This document shows positions 14,401 to 27,359 of a stretch of DNA of 64,000 nt, piece by piece (positions within the stretch are counted from its first letter, which is position 1; each line of letters starts with the position of its first letter). Source of the stretch: Sipunculus nudus (taxonomy: Eukaryota > Annelida > Sipuncula > Golfingiida > Sipunculidae); NCBI GenBank assembly GCA_026874595.1, contig CM049321.1, positions 26,273,479-26,337,478 on the forward strand. The letters are read 5' to 3'. The notes under the pieces are model-generated. The model did no database searches. It was not told the DNA's origin and saw nothing but the letters and a program-made list of their open reading frames with translations. A program made the translations under genes and the position numbers.

Positions 14401-15026
14401 CAACGCCATAGTTCACACCTTGGTCGCCAGCGGAGAGAGCCGAGCGTTTTCCACTTTATAGGCCCTGACAAGTCAGCTGAAGATTTTTCTGCTCCTACCT
14501 CACATACACCCAAAGGTTAATAGTCTACAAAATAGTCCAAATATTAGGGAGTCATCGTGCTGCAGAACCCTAAGTAGCACCTAAAGTCTGTTCCTTGGTA
14601 GGATGCCCATAGAAATTTGGAAATACATATATGTTCATAAAATAACAGATTATTCCAGGTGGGTGCTGCAGTGAATAAATGGGAATAAGCCTAATAAACC
14701 TAAATTAAATCAAATCCAGTCCTTGCAAAATCTTTAAGTTATGCAATCAAATCAATATCTGAGTAAACAGTCAACAGTATAACATCTAAACCACATTCAA
14801 GAAGCCCATTCACCGGTCACATGTTCAGACAACTACACTTAAACGCTTTTGATTGGTCATTTATGGTTATAAATATTCTTATTATTTGTCAAAGGGAGGC
14901 TACCACTAATTGACAGACGCCATGTCATTTGATCATTAGATTCAGAAGAACCAGAAGGTTGCAAAATAAAAATGTTTGTTATTTGTATGAAGTTTATATA
15001 TCATAATCCGTTCAGATGATATATAA
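11478..15026. other. No gene seen; 119-codon ORF at 13710 judged chance
   Basis: The ORF at 13710-14069 shows no family motif, overlaps an antisense ORF and has no splice or homology support. A GC-richer patch at 14325-14480 (GGAGGACGAGGAGAAAACC) looks like a dispersed repeat but was not classified. Confidence 0.5.
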
Positions 15027-15800
15027 CATATGCAAATAAGGTTAAAATTGAGGTCAGCAGGGGTCAAAAGGTCATGAGATATGACCTTCGGCCAAAATCT
15101 GGAAACTGACGATTAATTTTTCCTCTGTATTGAGGAAAAAGATTAATTTATGACCTGATTTGGGTTTATATCATAAACTCGGAAAGATTTGACTCTCACA
15201 TGTTCAAGGATTACTCAGAAAATAAGCATCTGATCAAACAAAATTGGTGCAACATTCAGGATTTTGTAAGAAACGCTATGTTAGGGGTAGGGAAAATTAA
15301 ATTGGCCATAAGTACATCAATTTTTAATCTGGAACAATAAAAATACCCATCAACTTGTTGCTTTGGCCATGCCTGTACGATTATATATTAAATTTGCAAA
15401 TAAGGCCAGTATAGAGGTCAGAAGGGGTCAATAGGTCATAAAATATAGAAACTAGTAACTCATAATTATTCTGTATGGTGGGTATAGATCAAATGATTAA
15501 ATTATGGCATGGAATAGGTTTGTGACATACATTCAGACTGGTCATATTTACATATATCCTAGGATAACTCAAAAGAACGTAATCAAACAACATTGGTGTG
15601 GTGTAATGCTAGATTTGTTTTCAAAACGGTATGTTAATTGAGGGCTAATTTAAATAATCCTAACTCCAAAGTGTATAACATAGAACAATAATGTATCCAA
15701 CAAATATTAAGGGTTTTTGTCATGCCAGTTAAGATAATATATATAATATTCAAGTTTTAGGTTAGTATAGAGGTCAGCAAAAGTTAAACGACCATGGAAT
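15027..15800 (+). repeat. Diverged tandem repeat, period about 360 bp
   Basis: GAGGTCAGCAGGGGTCAAAA at 15051 recurs as GAGGTCAGAAGGGGTCAATA at 15415 and GAGGTCAGCAAAAGTTAAAC at 15770. Between them ATCAAACAAAATTGGTG and ATCAAACAACATTGGTG, and CTGGAACAATAA and CATAGAACAATAA, recur at matching distances. There are two full units and a partial third, without coding signal. Confidence 0.75.
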
Positions 15801-16029
15801 GCTAACCTTGAACAAGGTATAGTAGGGGTTTATCAATGCATCGTATGCCGGCAATAGGTAAAATTATAATATTTCTCTACTTCCCTTTGACTAAACAACT
15901 ATGGTTTTTTTCGGTAGCCTTAAGTGTCCTTTAATACATTTTAAATGTAAAAACAAAAAAAAGTGGATCATTATATGCAAAATCCACAAATAGACACGAT
16001 ATATCTTCTCTAAGGTCCGTATATAACAG

Positions 16030-17370
16030 GTTATTGCTTATAATATACTTCTTTCAGCAACCAGGTGTCAGTATCAGGAGGTCTATGACATATGTTTTAC
16101 ATTTCTTATTAAAAAAATACTTTTAAATAATAAAAATTGCTGCCATTATTACGCGTACGTGGTTGTAAAGGCACACTATTTCATTATATTTTAGTCATCA
16201 AATACAAACTATTTATAAAGATGCTACTATACTGGACCATTTTCTGTTTCAGTGTGGATAAGGTCACTCTGGATCATTTACTGTAAAACTATTGCTGTTC
16301 GGATGCCGGAATTAGCATTGCAGCTGATTCATGGATGAACTAATCTATTAGCTGACATTTATAACCAAAGGGGGTCATTTTTTATAAAGAGGGTGCTTCA
16401 TGGCCCTCAATCATGACTTTAAAAAAATGAGCTTTTTAATCCTCACAGTGCCTTTCGACACACTTTGAATTTTAACAGAATAAGAATGTGGCCGCATTAT
16501 GTAAAATCAAAAATGGTAGCCAGTCCGGCGGCAAACAATTACCTTCTCTTTAAAGTGCCCTGCATACTATTTTGCTGCTCATACAATACTGTTTCGTAGC
16601 CAGCTGTGGGCATCAGCAGTCTTTTGACTGTTTTATATTTCAAGTAAACGAATATATTTAAAAGTTCAAATGGCTGTTATTATGGCCAACACAATGAAAA
16701 AAGGCTTATATTCATTTAGTCATATGTCATCACATGCGAATAACTTTTTTTACTTGAATATTGAGTGCACCCCGTTTTTTGGGGTTTTTTTTGTTCCTAA
16801 GAGTGTACTTTATCACATTTCGGTTGTTAACAGATTGTAACAATTTATAGTTAAAAGCAGAACATAAATCATTCAAAATAGCTGCAATATGACCATCACA
16901 AAGGCAAATTCTTTCATTCCATATAACATCAACAAGGTCCTTCTGCAATATCTGAAATCAAAATTTATGTGAAAACATGTAGCTCGCTTTCATTTAATTT
17001 AGCTGGCCATTGGATGGATTAGTTAATTAGCTGCAGCGTATAACCGAAGAGGATTTTTGACCGCCTTGTCTCTCTACCGAAACTGCGCAAAACCGACTAA
17101 GGGTTCCCTTATATGCCCTTTATAAGTTTTCATGCTAACCTAATAAAATAAGACATTCGACTGTTCAGAACCCAGATTGTCGCCAAAATGGCCGTCTACT
17201 GACCATTTTGTGTAAATAACTGTATATCTAAAGTTTCTTCTAATCATATCATTGCTTAGACAGCCAGTTTAAACTCGTATAATTTCCAAGTCAAGTGGTA
17301 TACTTTTATATCCTGAAGGGCTGCATGTCAGTATGGCCGTATAAACGGCGGTAAAATTAAATATCAGTCA
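16030..17370 (+). repeat. Old duplication with period about 685 bp
   Basis: AGCTGATTCATGGATGAACT plus AATCTATTAGCTGAC near 16321 resembles AGCTGGCCATTGGATGGATT plus AGTTAATTAGCTGC near 17000, and the following TATAACC-AAG-GG segments also match. TCAAAAATGGTAGCC at 16507 resembles TCGCCAAAATGGCCG at 17179. The identity is low and was seen only by eye. Confidence 0.4.
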
Positions 17371-17386
17371 TCACATGTCAATAATT

Positions 17387-17389
<3 letters not shown>

Positions 17390-17448
<59 letters not shown>
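17390..17448. repeat. (TA)n microsatellite
   Basis: An uninterrupted TA run of about 58 bp. Confidence 0.97.
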
Positions 17449-17450
<2 letters not shown>

Positions 17451-20400
17451 ATGTCACCAGAGGACTGTGACTCAGCTATTCAAGTAGGGAGTATAACCAG
17501 ATGATTTTTTTGATAATCTATTGTACATTTATATGGAGTATCAAGCTTAGATAATAGATTGAGAACTTAGATTAGAGAGCACACGTGTCTCGTTTGATGT
17601 TAATTCCAGTACAGTTTAATTCCATCAGAGCCGTCGCTGTTTGGCGGTCTCTATAGTAACGAGGGTTTGTTGTAGACTTCAAAGGATCAGCACCCGTTTA
17701 CTTTAGCTTTCTCAGATATTTGTTCCTGGAGGCGTGTACATTTTAACATTCATGTTGTTATTGACTATTGGAATGATACGGAGTGAGTGGCCAGAGGACG
17801 TGACGTCAGCAAGCAAATATAAGTCGTGATGAAGGGAATGTTCGACACAAGTGCCCGGTCAGCGTACCAGTTTCGGTATAGCCTTTGAAGAGGGGGTAAA
17901 GACCCCGATAATCTCCCCCCCCCCCCCCCCGGGATCCGCTTCTGAATAATCCCCAAATTTCAATAGGCACCTACTGGTGGAGCATAGGCTACTGTTGTAA
18001 ATATATATGAAAACCACCTAAATTGTTAACTGACAATATCATCAATGTTTCGTCAAAAAGGACAACCCTTGATTCCTTGTCTGCCATTATATATAGTACC
18101 TTTAACCACCCATGTCCACCAGTTTTTTCGCGATTATTTTCAGGTTAGACAATCTTGCCAACATTCGCATCATTAGCAGAAAGAGAAATATGTGTATTTT
18201 TTATATAAATATAATTGACTTTAAGGCTGGTTGAATAATAAATACATCAGCAGTTCATGGCGTCTGTGAACTCTGTTCCACCGACCAGTATCCAACGTTT
18301 ACATTCTTCAGTATTTCCCCTGTAAAAACTGTATATGGAACTGACGGGCCTTATATGACCAGAAATTTACAGGTTTTTCATTACTCTTTAAAATTGCCTG
18401 ACACATGAGATGTAGCCTTGTATAAGTAGCCATATTATAAGGGTGTTTTCATGACATCATCCAATCAGCAGCTGTTAACTGAGGCTGTTTTTGTATGTGA
18501 CCAATGACCCTGGCCCACTGGCACTTAAGTCAATGGAATTGGGGGGGGGGGGGTCCAGATAATAGGCACTGGGGGTTCCGGCTCCCAGCATATCTATCTT
18601 TAATTATATTGGGTTTCCTTATTTGGAGTGCCTATATACCTCAAATCCACCGTTATCCGCTCAAAACGCCATAAATATAACTTTTCAACTATCGCCTGCT
18701 TCCACTGCCCACTAGTATCCATACAAAAGGAGAAAGGTACCAAACCTTACTGCTTGGCACGAGAGGTCATGCCAAGACTTGTCACGAATGTAGATGAATA
18801 TTCAGATACCATAAGCACGGCCCAGCAATGAAGATGTGTACAAAAGCACATGAATATATACATTCATTAGCATAATGAGGTTGACAAGCCGGCGTAGTAT
18901 TCTCTTTTTGAGACAAACATACGCATTCCCTATGGATTGCTCTTCCCCTCGACAACAAGTGCGCCCCAGATTTGCAATGTTTAAAAAAAAGTGTCGCGTT
19001 CATACTTTTCCAGACTTGTAGAGGTATCTACCGTATGAAATTATTTTATCCAGCATGGTCGTTTTGCTTGTTGCATCTTTTCCCTCTAAGTACGGAAATG
19101 ATCATGATAACCTATTGATTTAAAGTATAATCTTTCATTTTGTATTAGCTTAACAGTCTTAGTGTGTTATTTACATTTGCATTTATACCTGTATTTTTAT
19201 TTCATTTTTATCGTCATGTTGATCTTAAATGTCTATTTCATATCTGGAACATGTACAGGGCCCTTCTTACAACTGAATCAATAATTCCATAGCGGTTTGT
19301 AGTCTAAACGCTGCCAATATACCAAATACAGATATACTTTGTTCGGCTTTATATTCGCGGAGTTCAGTTTTCGCAATTTCCACTTTATCATTGTTTCGCC
19401 AGGGTTCATTTTCGCGATCTGCCTATAGTATAAACTGCACGGAGTATATCCAATAAAACTAATATGAATTAGATAAAATAAATAACTAGCTGATGAACCC
19501 ATTATACCGGGCTTTTTACCAGGGTTGGGGAGATATATTAACTGAGATGTGGAACGTTGACTCATATTTTATTCTAACAGTTAAAAGGAAAAAAAGGTTT
19601 CCAGTGGGATACTGTCCTCAATAAAATATATAAAACTATTTTTTACATTTATTCTGTGGCTCTGTGCTCGTGGCAAAAAAATCATCCCCCGGTGTGTTTA
19701 CCTTGAAGACCTGGTCCTTGATGATGTTTACATTACGAACCGGAATGAGACTCGTGGGCATTCAGGTTTCCGATGATATTTGACTGGTTTTTATCGTTGG
19801 ACGTATAAAGAATAGGTTGTTGTGAGGGACACATGAAAGATTAATTAAATGTATGTTGCAAGGGAACTGTTCCTGAAGAAAGAAACAGATATATGCATAC
19901 CTCGTAAGTAGCAGAAATTGACCCATGGGACTCCATGCAGAGGGTCCGTATCCCATTTTCAGCCGCCGCAACCTTTTTTCCATCGTATCAGACCAATTTT
20001 GAGAACTGAAACCCCCGCAACCTACCCATCCCACCCAACCCCTGTTCCTGAAGTTGGGACCTTGAATGGGGTTTTGTCATTAATCCTCCTGGGTTGAACC
20101 CTTCATTTCATAAAGCGAGAAACGTGTTTTTTTTTTTTTTTTTTTTACTTTTACTGACCACGCACATGGGTGAGAGCCTGAGTCCAATGAATGGCCAGAC
20201 ATGCTCAAATCCCTCACCGAAAGCAAGCATTATTCATATGAACAATAGTCATTAATCGTGTGGTTGAGTGACCACGATGCACGCATTCCGGTCAATGCCG
20301 AAGGCAGTTCGGCTGTGCTCGGTCTTACCTCCTCGCAAGTCAGAAAAAGCGGGAAAAAAACACTCAAAATGATGTGTCCATAAAAATTATTTATTCTCAT

Positions 20401-20699
20401 ATCGCCCATGTCACTGCGGGGAAAATAACCTTTAAAATGACAGTGTCATACGCAACATGGTTTCAGAGAACATTGCGAACAAATGTGAACCGAATTCCTT
20501 TTATAAGTATTAGATCTGGGCACAAATCCTGAAAATTGAACGACGGCTTAAGGCAACATCGAACAAGTCGAAATTTTTTTTTATAATTGGCAGAATATTT
20601 GAAAGATTTTATATTATTTATTATGGCAGTCTTTGATTTTTTGGTACCATACAAGATCTATTATGATTTATATATATAAACATTGTGCTTTACCACTTT

Positions 20700-20812
20700 A
20701 CTTTGACGATGGGGCATCCTATTCCCGAGGGTTTTATTTTCGCTAAAAATTTTATGTCGAGAATATCGCGAATTTGAAACCCTCGCAAACCAAAAAAAAA
20801 GCAACCACAATA
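20700..20812. mobile_element. Right-half fragment of the TACTGTGGTTG MITE family
   Basis: CCCGAGGGTTTTATTTTCGC, GAATATCGCGAATTTG, AAACCCTCGCAAAC and the terminal GCAACCACAATA appear in the same order as the right half of the copy ending at 54744. A matching left-type body (TTCGCGGAGTTCAGTTTTCGC and GTTTCGCCAGGGTTCA) lies at 19346-19420, 1.3 kb upstream, so these are two fragments or one copy split by an insertion. Confidence 0.5.
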
Positions 20813-21516
20813 GATCCCCATTGAAAATAACGTTAGGTATCAAAACTATCTAAAGAGCATGTATTAGCATTGTTTCAGTTTTTCCTTGATGATTTTCAAA
20901 CTACTGGTCCAGGACCCCTTGGTATGTTATGTACGTATTCAAAAAAGGCTGATAATTACCTCTACATTTTGGTATATGGAAAATTTGGCTTTTCTGATAC
21001 TGGTTGCTTTTATCAAGTTTTTAAAATATTTGATGAATTTTCAGTTATTTGACAAAAATATGTTGCAGCATAACAGCTTAAGAAAACCTCTTGGCATCAT
21101 CTTAATATATGAATTACTATCTATAAGGTATTCAAGTATTTTTTTTTTTTATTTTCATCTAGGAAAGGCTTCGCATTACAGGCAAAAAAAAAAATAAATT
21201 TAAAAAAATTTTAAAAAAAAACATTTTAGAACATGTAGTGAAAATGGAGTGTTTTGGAAAATAAATGGCTGAAAAATATCGATTTAAAGTTTAATTATAT
21301 AAACAGGTAATTTATTGAAATGTTAAAAAATTCGACAAGGTTTAGAAATGGTCCAATAATGGTCTCAAACCATATAATTTGTGGAGAATATTTTTAGCCT
21401 TCAGATTATGTACATGTCATGTTATTGAACAACTCTGTAGGTAGTATTAAAGGCAAAAACTGAAACAATATGTAAACAGACACCTGAGACAGTTCTCAGC
21501 ACAGATACTTGTCACA

Positions 21517-21518
<2 letters not shown>

Positions 21519-21546
<28 letters not shown>
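21519..21546. repeat. (GT)n microsatellite
   Basis: About 14 GT units followed by AGGGGGGTTCGATATAATAAG, the end of a dispersed sequence found inverted at about 29650-29690. Confidence 0.95.
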
Positions 21547-21548
<2 letters not shown>

Positions 21549-22184
21549 GGGGGTTCGATATAATAAGCACTGGAAGACCCCTCCCATTGATGCGATGTGC
21601 TTATAATAATACCCCCTTTTGTGACAAGTGCCTGTGATTTGAACCCATAACGTATATTGATGTATAATTTAGTCAACCAGTGTCATACATAACGGCCAGC
21701 AAGGCCTACATACTCTTAGTAAACAAACTTACCAGTTCATTGGGTCTTATTGGACGACTGACTGCATCGAAGCTACTTTGGGGGTTTATCTATACAATTT
21801 CTTCAGATGTTAATCAGAAAGTGAGGAGGACCCCATGAGTATACATAGAGGGTGCCGCCTCCTGTTTCAGATACATGTTTTTTTTTCCATATATATGGTA
21901 AGGTAATAACGAAGACAATTCTAGATTCTCTAATATTTACTTTGATTGGCCTCATTTGCTTAACAAAGGAAATGTTTCCTATTAACGGCATATCAGATGG
22001 CATAATAAACCTCTACAAATGCGTATTTTGACAAATATGGAAATATAAATGAACGTCATTTGTGACCTGGACGGGATGAAAGATAACAGAGACATAACCA
22101 TATGTTCATGCATGGCTGGAATACAGGAAAGTCCGCTAATAAACAGCATGTGAATGGTACAAATGTATTCTGTACGTCGTAATA

Positions 22185-22341
22185 CAGTGGAACCCCTGGC
22201 CGCGGACACCCTTCTGGTGCGGACACCCCGCGTAACGACCAAACGTTTTTACTACTTTTAGAACCCCTCTTGGGTGGACACCCTGCTATAGTAGACAGAT
22301 CGGCCCGTCCCATGACTGTCCGCCACAGAGAGGTTTCACTG
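22185..22341. mobile_element. pogo/Tigger-like MITE with TA target duplication
   Basis: CAGTGGAACCCCTGG at the left end mirrors GAGGTTTCACTG at the right end, with TA on both outer sides (22183-22184 and 22342-22343). The imperfect TIR extends about 25 bp and ends in CGGACA on both sides. The 157-bp body is GC-rich with repeated GCGGACACC. TA duplication and a CAGTxxAACC terminus are typical of Tc1/mariner-superfamily pogo/Tigger non-autonomous elements. There is no transposase. Confidence 0.75.
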
Positions 22342-22669
22342 TAACAATTGATGACGTAGGTATGATGTAACTTATGACATAATAATTCATTGGCCCAGAC
22401 AGATGGGTTTATATAGGTTTCAATATTTTCCATTTTCTTTTTTTTTTTTTTTTTTTTTCTTCTTTTTTTTTTTTTTTTTCTTTTTTTTTTGCTGGTCTGT
22501 ATCTAGTTACATGCATTCATAGTTATCTTATATGCATCTGCGAACGCAGTAGAACTACTCAGGTTCCGTCGACGTTATCATGAACCTGCTGCGACTCAGT
22601 GAATCTAAATGTGCCAGTGACTGAGGAAGCGCTGTTATTTTGCCAACAAACAACTCGTTCTACCAAAAT

Positions 22670-23193
22670 TACTAGAAATCTGCATCCTAATGTATGCAAT
22701 CATCTGCCATCTGCAGTCTCTACTGTGGGATGCTCCCTGACCCGTGTTCGCACACGTTTAAAAAAAATTCTGATTTTTATATTGTATAAAGTTGCCGGTG
22801 TGCACAAGCCGTATTGCAGTTAACCATGGACACCTTCATCCTATGGTGCTGGACGCTCGACCGTGACCTGAACAGGTACACAGGCCTCTCTACGCGGCTA
22901 ATAAGCCCAGACCTTGTCTGCATCACTTTCTTGCCCATATTCCAAGGTTCGTTCGTATATAAGTAACCGTACATTTTTTTTATATTCCTTGTAGCTGCTC
23001 CATAATCCGGAGAAAATGCTGAATCAACAGAAAAATCAAATCGATTCTTCCTTGGCCCATTGCCGAAATGCCCTGAATATGGCACGAGATTCCGTTCATG
23101 ATTGCGTTAGTTATGTTGTAAACAAACACACACCCACACAGAAACACACACACGAACGGGAATGGACGCATACCGTCCTGGCGGAGGCAATAA
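22670..23193 (+). repeat. Dispersed 0.3-kb family, CpG-retaining copy 1 (interrupted)
   Basis: It starts AACTAGAAATCTGCATCC-like and ends GGGAATGGACGCATACCG, then TCCTGGCGGAGGCAATAA. Internal landmarks shared by all six copies are GGGATGCTCC, TTCCTTGT/ATG, a CATTGCCGAAATGCCCTGAA block and GAGATTCCGTTCATGATTGCG. About 180 bp of unrelated sequence interrupts it near 22775-22920. Subterminal GCCTCC(G)CCA/TGG(C)GGAGGC inverted repeats suggest a TIR-like or foldback element rather than a SINE; no tRNA-like promoter was seen. Confidence 0.7.
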
Positions 23194-23705
23194 ACATGCA
23201 ACTATACTAAACACGTGAATGATCAAAGGGGCACACATCAGGTGTGTTACGTATAAATGATGTATCGGCCTACTGTTTTCTCAAGAAGATAGTGTCTGAC
23301 AATATTCCTTTGAAGTACCGTTTGCTTACTCCTGTACACAAGTTGTAATAAACTTTCACCGGTGAGAAGAACTGTCAAGAACGAGTTTACTCATCTTTTA
23401 TCAATGCATGTCAGCTGTTTAAATTTGGAAAAAGCATGAATAGGAAAATAGAATAATTGAACAGATACGCAGTACAATTAAATTGGACAGAGTCCATAAA
23501 ATTTGCTAGTAATTCAGTTTTCTTGTGATAAAACATTCAGCATAATACATCCCAGTAAACAATATACAGTGTAGCACGTCTCAGCAATATTTTAAGCTGC
23601 TGGAGTAAGTATAATTCTCTCTGGCTGTGGAAGGATTGAAGGGACTCACGTCATCAGCCTTGTCAACACTATATTTTTTCATATAACAGTAAGTACCTGA
23701 AAGTA

Positions 23706-23816
23706 TATTATTATTAGTAGTGGTATTATTATTATGATAATTATTATTATTATTATTATTATTATTATTTTATTCTTATTATTATTATTTTATTCTTATT
23801 ATTATTATTATTATTA

Positions 23817-23862
<46 letters not shown>

Positions 23863-23889
23863 TTATTCTTATTATTATTATTATTATTA

Positions 23890-23938
<49 letters not shown>

Positions 23939-23944
23939 TTATTC

Positions 23945-23981
<37 letters not shown>

Positions 23982-24027
23982 TTGTATTATTATTATTATA
24001 ATTATTATTATTATTATTATTATTTTA
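23706..24027 (+). repeat. Long (ATT)n array, about 320 bp
   Basis: ATT triplets are broken by regularly recurring TTTTATTCTT segments (several times), giving a higher-order pattern. The 98-codon poly-Ile/Tyr ORF is an artefact. Confidence 0.97.
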
Positions 24028-24544
24028 TAGCTCATTAACACACAAAGAATATTTTTTATGCATAAGTGGTTAAAAATAAATTGAGAAAAAAGATTTCAGA
24101 TATCTGCGAGTTTATATATTCTGAGGCGTTACAGAAACAAAAGTGCATGACCTTAGTGAGGCGGGGGGGGGGCATCTCCCCCGTCCCACGCTTTTACAAC
24201 CGGGTTGGGCTATAACCATGTTATAGGACGCCCATCCTAAGGGAAAGTCGTTGTTGCCATTTGTATATAGTTCTAAATCATATTTCTTATTCTATAAAGA
24301 ATAGCTTCCATGTTGAAAATATTATAACTGAAATTTTTGCGAAACCAAAGAAAACATTGAAATAAATAGGAAAATAACAATTCCGTAAACATATGCGTTT
24401 TACCCCAGGCCTGGGGCAAGACGCCAATGGGTGGGCGTTTAGCCCCGACCTCAGCCTTCCTCATTTATAAACCATTTTGTTCTCAAAAGGACATTTTTGT
24501 TTAAACTATGGCCCTATAACAGTAAAACCAAAGCAAGAAGAGGA

Positions 24545-24558
24545 ATATATATATATAA

Positions 24559-24608
<50 letters not shown>
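24545..24608. repeat. (TA)n microsatellite
   Basis: TA run of about 60 bp with an early AAATAAA interruption. Confidence 0.95.
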
Positions 24609-24612
<4 letters not shown>

Positions 24613-27359
24613 GCCTACTGTAATATATACTCGAAAAGGGAGTTTGATGATAAAATGCAGGATACGAAGGGAATTACATATCATTTTACATCATAAGTTA
24701 GCTGTGAGAAGCTGTAAAATTAGACATTGCAGGTACTCATCAACATTTTATTCGGCTTACATCGTGCAAAGAGATGTCTGGATTCCAATAATTTGGAATA
24801 AATATTGACCAAAATGTTAAAATAGGCTTTTTAAAAGTGAAAGAATTGTGAGATAACTGCATGGGTTGATATTATGATTTATGCTGATAACAATACATTA
24901 GGCGATTTGTATTTTAATAGGAGTATTAAGCTGTACAATATTTATACTATATTGGTGGCTTTGCAAACTCAATGGATGTGCACATGCTCAATTTATGTGC
25001 AGAAGCAGATCCAAGGGAGGGGTGCAGGGGGTCACGACGGTACGCCCCTCCCCCCCCCCCCCTCCCCCCTCCCCCTTTTTTTCTGTGGCCACCGCAATCT
25101 TTCATAACTTCAAAGTAAATTTTGTGGCATGGACACCCCAAATCCCCTTTTCTTTTTCTGAACCTGAAGACGAGCATCCCTCAAGGCAATAGAGGGCATT
25201 TTTTTCAAAACGGCGTCACCATACGACCCCCTTTTTATGGTTTTCTTTTTATATGTACGAACCGTCTACATTAATGTGTATTTGGACCGCGTCAACTCGA
25301 AATTTCATGCTAACATTGTAAAATTAAGTGACTTGCTAGGTAATTAAATAGGGATGATCCAGTTTAAGGAAAAGTTAATTAGAATTTTAATATGAAAATC
25401 TAGTGGCACACTGGTCATAGTGATATTCGATTTCAAATATTAATTTATCTAAGCGATGACTGAATCACGATTTTAACAAAGGTACATAAACATTCAAACT
25501 ATAAAGTAAGGATCTAGGCCTATATGGGGGACTTGCAGATCTTATCCGTAAATGACTGGGAACGTAGGCTTGGGAACATTGACAATATTAGCCTAAACAA
25601 GAATATTCTATTCACTAGTTACCTTAATAACAATGGCTTGATCTTGGCCTTAATAAATATTTATATATTTTTTTTGCAAAGGCCTTAAGAAACTATTGCT
25701 GGCAGATAAACCAAATAACATAGGGTGCAACATAATTCCTCTCTCAACCTGTCTGAGGTATAATAATGTTGCCTTGTAGGTCTACTGATTAGTTGAACAT
25801 TTTAAATTCTTGGTCAGTCTAAGTGTAGGCCTATACAATATTTTAACAGAGTATACATTTGAAATGTTTATATATATAGGCCTAATTGCAGGGCAACCGC
25901 GTTATAATATGTCAGAATAAATCCAATCGTAGGGCTTAATATATGGTACAAGTCCATATTTAATTTTAAGAACTTTGACTAATGTGATGGAAAAAATACG
26001 CCCCACTGGGCGTTTTACCCCGAACCACGTGACTATGTTTCGTTGCACACGGCACATTCCTCGGAATAGTCCAAGGCTTATAACGTTATAGGCCTACATT
26101 CAGACAATGTAAGCTTAAATAAATGTGCGATGTATTGTTTTTAATTTGTTACCTATACTACAACTAACAGAGTTCAATAAATGAGGTACGCGAGTTATTA
26201 TTTTATTATTATTATTATTTTTTTTTTTTTTTACCTTTGTTTTAATGCTGTGAGCTGATAGCCTCTCCCTAGGCCTTTAAGCCTGGCGAAATTGTACTCG
26301 GCTTTTATTATAGGAGGTGCTTAACCATAACACGATATGAAACATCACAGAACAAATACAAGGGTAGGGCCTTTGCCCCCTGTGAGCGTCTTGCCCCAGT
26401 CTACCCTTCCCACCATATATTTGCTAACTAAATAATTGTAATTTTGTCATTAAAGTAGGCTCTGTTTGCATTTCGAACCATTTACAAGAATATATGGGTG
26501 TTACTTTGTTCTTCAAATATCAATGAACTGTAATCTTTCAGAAAAAAACGTTAAATGAAACGATAAATTATCTAAATGATTGATAATACATGATATGATT
26601 CAACCGTCTTCACATACGCCTACACACACGCTTGCGGGAGCACGCGGGTAATCCATCACATCCTTACGCCGGGCGCACACTGCGAAGACTCGGCCTCACA
26701 AGAGTACGACTATGCTGTTGTTGGAGTCAAAATCTGACTCCCACAATGCACCGGGGCTTTTAAATACACCAGCGGTGTCGGTGTAAATGTAATGAAGAGT
26801 ATGTCCGTTCGAGTGTGTTGCATAAGAACTGTTTCAGGGCAAATTACATAGACATGTGGAATGTAAAGAGATAGTGTTTTTCTTGAAATGTAACAAATTT
26901 TATTTGAAAGTTTGACAGTTAGGACAAGTTGTCCCGGCCGTCCCACAGTGCCCGAACAGAAGAGAATCGTTATGAGTAGAAACGACCTCTGGCGGATCTA
27001 ATATTTCACACAGTAACAAGTGGGATGGGCAGGTAGAATTATCTCATCTTTATATCAGTCTAGTTTTTTTCCCTTTATCACAATAAGACGCCGAATGTGG
27101 GATTGTATATAGACTGTTTGATTATTTTTTATGTATTTTCCAAATTTTAGGAGTCATGATTAAATACATGAAATAGTTAGCTTCTACAAAATCTTAATCA
27201 GACATTAATATAATAAAGGAAGGAACGTTCACGACTTATTCAGCACAGTCGGGAAAATGGTTGGTAAATTCTATAAAGATTTCGTGTACCGAAGATTTGC
27301 CCCATCTTCAGTGTTATAGAAACGTTAGCTTGAAATTCAGTTTAATTGTTAATGTCTCA

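Larger units (their letters stand above)
17449..22184. other. No gene seen; MITE fragments and homopolymers
   Basis: There is a poly-C run of about 18 at 17917-17934 followed by GGGATCCGCTTCTG, the right end of the GGATCCAG family; poly-G at 18541-18553; poly-T at 20126-20146; and AT-rich DNA. ORFs lack coding character. Confidence 0.5.
23194..27359. other. No gene seen outside the microsatellites
   Basis: Contains the (ATT)n and (TA)n tracts, a left end CAGAAGCAGATCCAAGGG at 25001 with poly-C at about 25050-25075, and GC-rich palindromes such as CCCCAGGCCTGGGG at 24404-24417 that recur in related form near 25990 and 26360 (GCCCCACTGGGC, CTTGCCCC). ORFs are short and featureless. Confidence 0.5.

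Noticed and set aside
22056-22433. 125-codon minus-strand ORF
   Set aside because: About half lies in the pogo/Tigger-like MITE; no coherent domain.
23734-24030. 98-codon poly-Ile/Tyr ORF
   Set aside because: Pure (ATT)n microsatellite translation.
26671-26957. Possible MITE with GGGCGCACACTGCG end
   Set aside because: The only candidate partner (CCCACAGTGCCCG at 26941) matches too poorly to count as a TIR.
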